A DNA stretch of 64,000 bases from Candidatus Gallimonas merdae (GTDB lineage Bacteria > Bacillota > Clostridia > Christensenellales > Borkfalkiaceae), in assembly GCA_904419525.1 (NCBI GenBank), contig CAJFRT010000002.1:124001-188000 (forward strand), read 5' to 3'. Position 1 is the first letter of the stretch, and every line of letters begins with the position of its first letter. Shown here in pieces: positions 36,252 to 43,964 of this stretch. The notes under the pieces are model-generated. The model made no database searches. It saw only the letters and a list, made by a program, of their open reading frames with translations, and had not been told where the DNA came from. The position numbers were made by a program, and so were the translations under genes.

Positions 36252-36273
36252 TTTGCGAAAAACGTGCTATACT
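36245..36273 (+). promoter_or_regulatory. promoter of the MscS gene
   Basis: TTGTTT (36245-36250), 17-bp spacer and TATACT (36268-36273) with extended TGC. The -35 lies inside the U-tract of the upstream terminator. Confidence 0.7.
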
Positions 36274-36354
36274 GTAAACATGCTATATGATAAGGGAATC
36301 AAGGGACCGGCAAAGGCAAAACCTGCACGCCTGTCCTGATACACGGAGGCCGAA

Positions 36355-37200
36355 ATGGACCAATTCTGGGAAACCCTCAAACAGATCGGAAACGACTTCA
36401 TACAGAACACGGGGCTCGCCATCGTGCGGGCCGTCGCGTTTCTCGTGCTGGGACTCGTCGTGATCCGCATCGTACAGATCATCGCGCGATCGGCCGCGCT
36501 CAGAAGCAACAGGCTCGACAAATCGGCTTCGACGTTCGTCGTCTCGCTCATCACGGTCGTACTGTACGTAGCGCTCACGATCGTCGTCGTCAGCTCGCTC
36601 GGATTTTCCACGGCGGGCATCATTGCCGCCTTTTCTGCCGTTGCCCTGGCCATTGCGCTCGCTCTGAAAGACAGCCTTGCAAGCCTTGCGAACGGCGTCA
36701 TCATCATCTTTACGAAGCCATTCAAAAAAGGCGACTATGTTGCGATCGGCGGCATGGAAGGACTGGTGCAGGATATCCGTCTTTTCAATACGAAGATCCT
36801 GACCTACAGCAACGAGACGATCATCGTCCCCAACAGCGAAGTGCTCGGCTCCAAGCTGGTCAATTACAGCGACATGCCGCTGCGGAGAGTCGTCATTGAA
36901 ATACCCGTTCCCTATTCCGCCGATATCGACGAAGTCAAGGCCTTTTTATTGGAAAGTGTAAAGGGCTATGAAAACGTCGTCGCCACGCCGGAGCCCTCCG
37001 TCGTGCTGGATTCATACGGCGACAGCGCGGTCAAACTTTCGGTACGCGCCTGGGGCACGACCGAAAAATACTGGGATCTGTACTATGATCTCCGCGATAT
37101 TCTCTACAAGAGCATGAAAGCGCACGGCGTCTCCATTCCGTTCAGTCAGCTCGATGTCCACGTGTGCGACAATGACCGGCAGGGAGGTGCAAACGCATGA
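36355..37200 (+). CDS. mscS: small-conductance mechanosensitive channel (MscS family)
   Basis: 281 residues. Three helices (about 20-45, 58-82, 88-110) come first; the third holds the Gly/Ala-rich pore helix (AAFSAVALAIALALKDSLASLANG) that lines the channel. The beta domain follows with the conserved PFKKGDYVAIGGMEGLVQDI, then VPNSEVLGSKLVNYS and the cytoplasmic vestibule. It opens under membrane tension to release solutes on osmotic downshift. GGAGG lies 6-7 bases before the ATG. The next gene overlaps its stop by 4 bases. Confidence 0.95.
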   Translation: MDQFWETLKQIGNDFIQNTGLAIVRAVAFLVLGLVVIRIVQIIARSAALRSNRLDKSASTFVVSLITVVLYVALTIVVVSSLGFSTAGIIAAFSAVALAIALALKDSLASLANGVIIIFTKPFKKGDYVAIGGMEGLVQDIRLFNTKILTYSNETIIVPNSEVLGSKLVNYSDMPLRRVVIEIPVPYSADIDEVKAFLLESVKGYENVVATPEPSVVLDSYGDSAVKLSVRAWGTTEKYWDLYYDLRDILYKSMKAHGVSIPFSQLDVHVCDNDRQGGANA

Positions 37201-37733
37201 ATCCGTATCTCTTCACGCTTCTTACCGAAACTTCCGGCACAGCGGCCCCTTCCGGGACCGATCCCGTGCGGCTCATCATCGAATATGTCATCTACGCCGC
37301 GGTCATCGTCGTGGGGATCCTGATCCTTCTGCTCCTTCGCCGCAAGACACGGCTTCCCCGCCACGGCGAACTGCGCGGAAAACTTGCAGCCTTTTCCGAG
37401 GATCTGGAATCCTTCCGGAAGGAGACGGAATCCGGCTCGTTCACCCGTCTGAAATTCATGAAGGCCATGTCGAAACTCGTCTATCGCGCCGACCGGTTCA
37501 TCTATGTGACCGACCGCATGGCGGACAAGGAGCGCGACGGGGAGATCGGAAGCGTCTCCGTGCTTCTGGGGCAGGCGCGCACGGAGCTCGCCGCCTATAA
37601 GTTCGGAACGCGCGGTATGCAGGACAGCGGCGGCATCAGCGCGGCGCAGGCAAAGGTGGCGGAGTCCGTTTCCCTCTTTGACCGTATTCTTGCGCGCGAT
37701 GCACAGCTCAAAGCGGAAAACACAAAAAAATGA
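37197..37733 (+). CDS. small membrane-anchored protein coupled to MscS
   Basis: 178 residues; not recognised. One membrane helix at about residues 25-48 (LIIEYVIYAAVIVVGILIL) is followed by a basic, helical cytoplasmic part with many Arg, Lys and Glu residues. Heptad-like spacing suggests coiled coil (about 55-130). Its ATG overlaps the mscS stop codon (ATGA), so the two are co-translated. A regulator, scaffold or partner of the channel is possible. No homologue function can be named from sequence alone. Confidence 0.8.
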   Translation: MNPYLFTLLTETSGTAAPSGTDPVRLIIEYVIYAAVIVVGILILLLLRRKTRLPRHGELRGKLAAFSEDLESFRKETESGSFTRLKFMKAMSKLVYRADRFIYVTDRMADKERDGEIGSVSVLLGQARTELAAYKFGTRGMQDSGGISAAQAKVAESVSLFDRILARDAQLKAENTKK

Positions 37734-37743
37734 TCACGTATCG

Positions 37744-39321
37744 TTAAAGCAGGAGCCGCCGCGCCCGATCGGGCGCGGCGGCTCTGCTGTCAAACGTCTT
37801 GGTCCCGTCCAGAACAATGATGCGGTTGCAGACGGTGTTCATCAGTTCCTGGTCGTGCGACGTCAGAAGCATGCATCCCTTGAATGCCGTCAGCCCGTTG
37901 TTGAGCGAAGTGATGGATTCGAGATCGAGATGGTTGGTCGGCTCGTCGAAGATCAGGAAATTCCCGCCTTCGAGCATCATCTTTGCCAGCATGCAGCGCA
38001 CTTTCTCGCCGCCGGAGAGCACTTTTGCCTCCTTCAGCGCCTCCTCGCCCGAAAAGAGCATGCGGCCCAGCCAACCCCGCAGATACTCCTCGTAATGGTC
38101 TTTGGAGAACTGCGAAAGCCACTGCACAAGGGTCAGTTCACAGCCGTCAAAATATTCGCCGTTGTTCTGCGGGAAATAGGACATCGAGATCGTCTTGCCC
38201 CATTTGACCGTCCCCGCGTCGGGCTCCGCCTTCCCCGTCAGAACATCGTAGAGCATGGTGACGGAGGTGGATTTATCGCAGAGAATGCCGATCTTGTCCC
38301 CTTTCTGCACCGTGAAGGTGACGTCCTCGAAATATCCCTTTTTCGTGAGGCCCTCGACGGCAAGAATGTCGTTTCCGATCTCGCGCTCGAATTTGAAATC
38401 GATGAACGGATATTTGCGGAGCGACGGCTTGAAATCGGAAATGGTGAGCTTTTCCAGCTCCTTTTTACGCGAAGTCGCCTGCCGGGACTTGCTTGCATTC
38501 GCCGCAAAGCGCGCGATGAATTCCTTGAGTTCCGCGGCACGCTGTTCCGCCTTTTTGTTGGCGTCCCGCTGCTGACGCGCCAGCAGCTGCGAGGTCTGGT
38601 ACCAGAAATCGTAGTTTCCGAGATAGAGATTGATCTTCCCGTAGTCGACGTCGCAGATGTGCGTGCACACCTTGTTCAGGAAATGCCGGTTGTGCGATAC
38701 GATGATGATCGTATTCTCGAAATCCAGCAGATAGTTTTCCAGCCAGCGCACCGTCTTCAAGTCAAGATTGTTGGTGGGCTCGTCCAGCAGCAGTACGTCG
38801 GGGTTTCCGAACAGCGCCTGCGCCAGCAGCACTTTCACCTTTTGCTTGGCGTCCAGATCCCCCATGCGCATCTGATGGTATTCCGAGGGAATATCCAGCT
38901 CGTTGAGAAGGGTCTCCGCTTCGCTCTCCGCTTCCCAGCCGCCGAGCTCGGCGAACTCCGCCTCCAGCTCAGAGGCGCGCACGCCGTCCTCCTCGGTGAA
39001 ATCCGCATGCGCATAGAGGGCGTCTTTCTCGTCCATGATCTCCACAAGCCGCCTGTGCCCGAGCATGACCGTGCGCAGCACCGTCTCGAAATCATACTTG
39101 TTCTGATTCTGCGCAAGCACGGACATGCGCTCGTTCTTGCCGAGCACGACTTCGCCCTTGTTTGGTTCGATCTCGCCCGAGAGCACTTTCAGGAAGGTGG
39201 ATTTGCCCGCGCCGTTCGCGCCGATGATGCCGTAACAGTTGCCCGCCGTGAATTTTAAGTTGACGTCCTCGAACAGCTTTTTGCTGCCGTATTGCAGGCT
39301 GACGCCGATGACCTGTAACAT
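37744..39321 (-). CDS. ABC-F ATP-binding protein (duplicated ATPase, YkpA/YbiT-like)
   Basis: 525 residues with two ATPase halves and no membrane segment. The first half has GANGAGKST near residue 38 and LLLDEPTNNLD near 180. The linker is Lys/Arg-rich (RQQRDANKKAEQR). The second half has LSGGEKVRCML and LIFDEPTNHLD. ABC-F proteins act on the ribosome as translation factors; a subset protects against ribosome-targeting antibiotics. The start at 39321 (MLQVIGVSL) has AAGGAG and follows a promoter at 39352-39380. The C-terminus ends at about the usual last strand, then eight residues (DRARRLLL) encoded by a GC hairpin. No resistance specificity can be read. Confidence 0.92.
   Translation of the reverse strand: MLQVIGVSLQYGSKKLFEDVNLKFTAGNCYGIIGANGAGKSTFLKVLSGEIEPNKGEVVLGKNERMSVLAQNQNKYDFETVLRTVMLGHRRLVEIMDEKDALYAHADFTEEDGVRASELEAEFAELGGWEAESEAETLLNELDIPSEYHQMRMGDLDAKQKVKVLLAQALFGNPDVLLLDEPTNNLDLKTVRWLENYLLDFENTIIIVSHNRHFLNKVCTHICDVDYGKINLYLGNYDFWYQTSQLLARQQRDANKKAEQRAAELKEFIARFAANASKSRQATSRKKELEKLTISDFKPSLRKYPFIDFKFEREIGNDILAVEGLTKKGYFEDVTFTVQKGDKIGILCDKSTSVTMLYDVLTGKAEPDAGTVKWGKTISMSYFPQNNGEYFDGCELTLVQWLSQFSKDHYEEYLRGWLGRMLFSGEEALKEAKVLSGGEKVRCMLAKMMLEGGNFLIFDEPTNHLDLESITSLNNGLTAFKGCMLLTSHDQELMNTVCNRIIVLDGTKTFDSRAAAPDRARRLLL
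37753..37784. terminator. GC-rich hairpin overlapping the ABC-F stop region
   Basis: Perfect stem of 14-15 bp (37753-37767 with 37770-37784) between two convergent genes. It lies within the last codons of the ABC-F gene and lacks a good U-tract. Confidence 0.5.
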
Positions 39322-39351
39322 AAACTCTTCTCCTTGCTTTGTCCGTAGGGA

Positions 39352-39380
39352 ATTATACCACATTGCGGGACGTTTATCAA
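39352..39380 (-). promoter_or_regulatory. promoter of the ABC-F gene
   Basis: Minus strand: TTGATA (39375-39380), 17-bp spacer, TATAAT (39352-39357) with extended TGG. Confidence 0.85.
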
Positions 39381-39423
39381 ACGAAATGCGCACTGTTGCG
39401 CAAATTTGCAGACGGGACACGCA

Positions 39424-39452
39424 TTGACATTCCTCCGCGCGCATGGTATAAT
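39424..39452 (+). promoter_or_regulatory. perfect-consensus promoter of the alpha/beta hydrolase gene (leaderless)
   Basis: TTGACA (39424-39429), 17-bp spacer, TATAAT (39447-39452). The start codon at 39459 coincides with the expected first transcribed base. Confidence 0.9.
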
Positions 39453-39458
39453 CACGCC

Positions 39459-40121
39459 ATGGAAGTCAACGTCAACGGCGTCACGCTGTACTATGAAAAA
39501 GCGGGGAGCGGCGCGCCCCTGATCCTGCTGCACGGGAACGGGGAATCGCATGACATTTTCGATCGGGCCGTGCCCCTTCTTTCGCAGCGCTTTACCGTCT
39601 ACACGCCGGACACGCGCGGGCACGGGAACAGTTCCCCCGTATCCGTCTATCACTACCGCGACATGGCGCAGGATCTGATCGCCTTTGCACATGCGCTCGG
39701 GCTTGAAAAACCTGTCCTGTACGGGTTTTCCGACGGCGGGATCGCCGCATTGCTTGCCGCGAGCCTCTGTCCGGACCTGCCGGCGCGCGTCATTGCAAGC
39801 GGGGCGAACACCTCACCCGGCGGGCTTTCCGCCTCCTTTCTGCGCAGCGCCGGGCGCGCATGGCGCAGGACGCACGATCCCCTTCTTGCCCTCATGATCA
39901 ACGAGCCGGACATCACCGGGGAAGAACTTGCCAATATCCGCATTCCCGTCTGCCTGACCGTCGGGAGCCGCGATCTGGTGCGGCTCCGCCACACGAGAAA
40001 AATCGCCGCGGCGATCCGCGGCTGTTCCCTCTGTATTCTCAAACACGAGACACACGACAGCTACGTCGTCCACAGCGACAAAATTGCCCGCCTCATTCTC
40101 AGCCTGTGCGATCGGGAATAG
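39459..40121 (+). CDS. alpha/beta-hydrolase fold enzyme
   Basis: 220 residues. Oxyanion-loop HGNG is at 25-28, nucleophile Ser91 in GFSDGG, and a C-terminal catalytic His in the HETHDSYVVHS region. This is the standard alpha/beta-hydrolase triad, related to small esterases and acyl-chain hydrolases. No signal peptide or membrane segment, so cytosolic. The start at 39459 is fixed by the family N-terminus (VNGVTLYYEKAGSG) and lies only 7 bases past a perfect -10 box. The mRNA is therefore probably leaderless, without a ribosome-binding site. Divergent from the ABC-F gene. The substrate is unknown. Confidence 0.88.
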   Translation: MEVNVNGVTLYYEKAGSGAPLILLHGNGESHDIFDRAVPLLSQRFTVYTPDTRGHGNSSPVSVYHYRDMAQDLIAFAHALGLEKPVLYGFSDGGIAALLAASLCPDLPARVIASGANTSPGGLSASFLRSAGRAWRRTHDPLLALMINEPDITGEELANIRIPVCLTVGSRDLVRLRHTRKIAAAIRGCSLCILKHETHDSYVVHSDKIARLILSLCDRE

Positions 40122-40125
40122 AGCG

Positions 40126-40164
40126 CCGCCGCCCGCCGTCAATCTGACGGCGGGCGGCGGTTTT
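40126..40164 (+). terminator. terminator between the hydrolase and the DUF368 gene
   Basis: A 16-bp perfect stem (40126-40141 with 40145-40160) with loop ATC, followed by T4. Confidence 0.9.
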
Positions 40165-40170
40165 CCTGTT

Positions 40171-41259
40171 TCATTGTTTTCGAGTCGGAAGAAGTCCCTT
40201 TTTGCTCCGTTCATAGCGCACGAACAGATATGCGGCAACGATCCCGACCGCAAACAGCACCAGCCCGAGCGAAAGATCCAATACGTTGAGATTCGTCGTC
40301 CAGCTCTGATAGACCGCGTATACATCGGGGTTGAAGAACATCGTCACGATGGACCCGAGCGAAAGGCCCACGATGACAAAGAACGCCGCCGCCCTGCGCT
40401 TTGCAAAGATCTTTGTGAGCAGTTTGGAGAACGTCACAAGTCCCAGAAGAAAGCCCACGATCAGGCAGGCGTACACGCCGAACACGGCGGGATTGTGCTG
40501 CCAGTACGTGAAGCTCACCGATTCCATGATCGAGGAAAAGTAGCCGAACGCCATCAGGATCGCCGTTGCACTCAGGCCGGGGACGACCTGTGTGACTGCC
40601 ACCAGGTACCCGAGCACAAGGAACAGGATATAGTGCCCCGCATGCAGCCCCTCCAGCGAGTGCGCCCCCTCGGACAGAAATACGGAGAGAACGGAAATCG
40701 CAACGGGGATCGCGACCCCGAGCGCAAACAGTCCGACCCGGAGAGGCGTCTTTTTTTCGCGGCGGATCTCGTCGTACACGGCAGGGAAAGAACCGACCAT
40801 CAGCCCGGCAAATAATCCGATGATCGCAAACGGGCTGATATCGATCAGCCGCTGGATCGCAAGAAAGCCCAGGACGAACCCGATGAGAAGCCCGACCGCA
40901 ATGGGCAGAAGAAATTTTATACACGCCCTGAACCGGCGCACGATATTGCCGAGCGCATATAAAAGTTTATCGTACAGCCTGAAAATAATGGCGACCGTGG
41001 AGCCGCTCACTCCCGGCACGATGACCGCCAGTCCGATGAAGAAGCCGAGCACGCCGCTCTTGGCGACCTCTTTGCCGTTCTTATACCGAAGGTCGGGTTC
41101 GGACGGCTGTTCTCCTCCCTCCCCGGGCTGCCCGGACGGCTGCGAAGATCCCGCCGCCTGCGCGTCCTCCACCTCCGTCTCCTTCGGAGAAGGAGAAACG
41201 GGCTCCTCCTGTGCGGGCGTCGTAAAAATAACGTCTCTTCCCTTGTTTTCTTCTTCCAT
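40171..41259 (-). CDS. popT: DUF368 family membrane protein (PopT-type undecaprenyl phosphate translocase)
   Basis: 362 residues. An acidic, Pro-rich cytoplasmic N-terminus of about 65 residues precedes about 9 membrane helices. The family motif VIVPGVSGSTVAIIF is near residue 85, and the second conserved Gly/Ser-rich loop (VTQVVPGLSATAILM) repeats it. DUF368 proteins have recently been shown to recycle undecaprenyl phosphate, the lipid carrier of peptidoglycan precursors, across the membrane. The start at 41259 has GGAGG 6 bases upstream. The long N-terminal tail is unusual and may be disordered. The translocase role follows from the family; it is not tested here. Confidence 0.85.
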   Translation of the reverse strand: MEEENKGRDVIFTTPAQEEPVSPSPKETEVEDAQAAGSSQPSGQPGEGGEQPSEPDLRYKNGKEVAKSGVLGFFIGLAVIVPGVSGSTVAIIFRLYDKLLYALGNIVRRFRACIKFLLPIAVGLLIGFVLGFLAIQRLIDISPFAIIGLFAGLMVGSFPAVYDEIRREKKTPLRVGLFALGVAIPVAISVLSVFLSEGAHSLEGLHAGHYILFLVLGYLVAVTQVVPGLSATAILMAFGYFSSIMESVSFTYWQHNPAVFGVYACLIVGFLLGLVTFSKLLTKIFAKRRAAAFFVIVGLSLGSIVTMFFNPDVYAVYQSWTTNLNVLDLSLGLVLFAVGIVAAYLFVRYERSKKGLLPTRKQ

Positions 41260-41276
41260 AACGCCTCCGTGCAATC

Positions 41277-41305
41277 AGTATACCATATGTCTCCGGAAAA
41301 TACAA
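41277..41305 (-). promoter_or_regulatory. promoter of the DUF368 gene
   Basis: Minus strand: TTGTAT (41300-41305), 17-bp spacer, TATACT (41277-41282). Confidence 0.75.
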
Positions 41306-41342
41306 ATATCCGCCGCACGATTTGCAAAATTCCCGTTAAACC

Positions 41343-41374
41343 AAAGATCCCGGGCTTTCCCGCCCGGGATCTTT
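41343..41374. terminator. terminator of gdhA
   Basis: A 13-bp perfect stem (41343-41355 with 41362-41374) with A3/T4 flanks, 20 bases past the gdhA stop codon on the minus strand. Confidence 0.85.
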
Positions 41375-41393
41375 TCAGCATAGAGGAAACCGG

Positions 41394-42854
<1,461 letters not shown>

Positions 42855-42927
42855 CTATCTATAAGAAATACTTATAATTTTACCTCGGATCCGACATTTT
42901 CCGCCGCACAACGGAGAGTAGAGAAAG

Positions 42928-42961
42928 GCCCGCCGCGTCGGAAGGACGCGGCGGGCTTTTT
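42928..42961. terminator. terminator after the esterase gene
   Basis: A 12-bp stem (42928-42939 with 42945-42956), 5-nt loop, then T5. It lies 20 bases past the esterase stop codon. Confidence 0.8.
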
Positions 42962-42976
42962 CGCCTGATCAGATCG

Positions 42977-43828
42977 TTAACGGTCCTGTCTTTGCACGGT
43001 AAATCCGTGCGCACGCAGGAAGGAAACGGCCATGGGGAGCCATTCCGCGACCCGCACGAGGAAAGGAAAATCCGTATCGTCCAGCACTTCATCATCTGCG
43101 GTCGAAAGGCCGTGCCAGCCCTCTTCAAACAGGTGCATCTCCACATGCGCGCCCGCATTTTTCAGCGCGGAATAGAGCAGCAAGGCATTTTCCACCGGCA
43201 CGCAGTCGTCCGGCGTCGTGGCCCAGATAAAACAGGGCGGCGCGCCCTTGCGGACACGCTTTTCCAGCGAGAACGTTTCGTGCCCCTCGTCCCCGCCGCA
43301 GAAATTGCGGAAGGACCCTCCGTGGTAATAGCGTTTGTCCGCGGTCACCACGGGATAGGACAGCACGAGCGCATCGGGACAGATCCGGGCGCACTCATCG
43401 CCGAACGCTTCCCGCAGGGCGGGATCGTCCCACACAAAGCCCGTACAGCCGGCGAGATGTCCGCCCGCCGAGAACCCGATCGCCGCGATCCGTTCGCCGT
43501 CGACGCCGAGACGGGCGGCTTCACGGCGCAGATACAGCATCGCCATGCCCGCCTGCAGCAGCTGCACGGGATAGTGCTGCGGCGCCACATCGTATTCCAG
43601 CACAAAGGCATTGAACCCCTCTGCGAAGAAGCGCAGGGCGATCGGCTCGCCCTCCCGCTGTGAGACGTTGCAATATCCACCGCCGGGAATGACAAGCATG
43701 GCGGGACGCACCCGCTTTTTCGCCATTTCCGTGAGATCGTCACGGACGTATAACGTCAGATACCCCTTCCGCGCGTCCTTGCGCCCGATGCCGAAGTATT
43801 CATACAGATCTACCGTCTTTGTCGTCAT
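42977..43828 (-). CDS. alpha/beta-hydrolase, BD-FAE/acetyl-esterase type
   Basis: 283 residues. PGGGY at 48-52 forms the oxyanion site, and Ser120 in GFSAGG is the nucleophile. A late Asp (DDCVPVENAL) and His (EEGWHGLS) complete the triad. It resembles carbohydrate-ester deacetylases of the BD-FAE/Aes group, which remove acyl groups from plant polysaccharides or oligosaccharides. No signal peptide, so cytosolic. The ATG at 43828 has AAGGA 7 bases upstream, and the promoter matches consensus perfectly. It may work with the GH43 and GH51 enzymes, but no operon link exists. Confidence 0.88.
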   Translation of the reverse strand: MTTKTVDLYEYFGIGRKDARKGYLTLYVRDDLTEMAKKRVRPAMLVIPGGGYCNVSQREGEPIALRFFAEGFNAFVLEYDVAPQHYPVQLLQAGMAMLYLRREAARLGVDGERIAAIGFSAGGHLAGCTGFVWDDPALREAFGDECARICPDALVLSYPVVTADKRYYHGGSFRNFCGGDEGHETFSLEKRVRKGAPPCFIWATTPDDCVPVENALLLYSALKNAGAHVEMHLFEEGWHGLSTADDEVLDDTDFPFLVRVAEWLPMAVSFLRAHGFTVQRQDR

Positions 43829-43865
43829 AAGCACATCCTTCCCTTATTCTATATGATACCGTAAT

Positions 43866-43894
43866 ATTATAGCACCACTGTATCCGTCTGTCAA
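43866..43894 (-). promoter_or_regulatory. perfect-consensus promoter of the esterase gene
   Basis: Minus strand: TTGACA (43889-43894), 17-bp spacer, TATAAT (43866-43871) with extended TGC. Confidence 0.9.
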
Positions 43895-43924
43895 TATCGT
43901 TGCGGGAATTTTGCAAAATGCATA

Positions 43925-43959
43925 TGAAAGGCCCCGCCGGGTACCGGCGGGGCCTTTCA
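43925..43959. terminator. terminator of the 803-aa surface protein gene
   Basis: A 16-bp perfect stem (43925-43940 with 43944-43959) around GTA, with A3/T3 ends. Confidence 0.85.
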
Positions 43960-43964
43960 TACGA

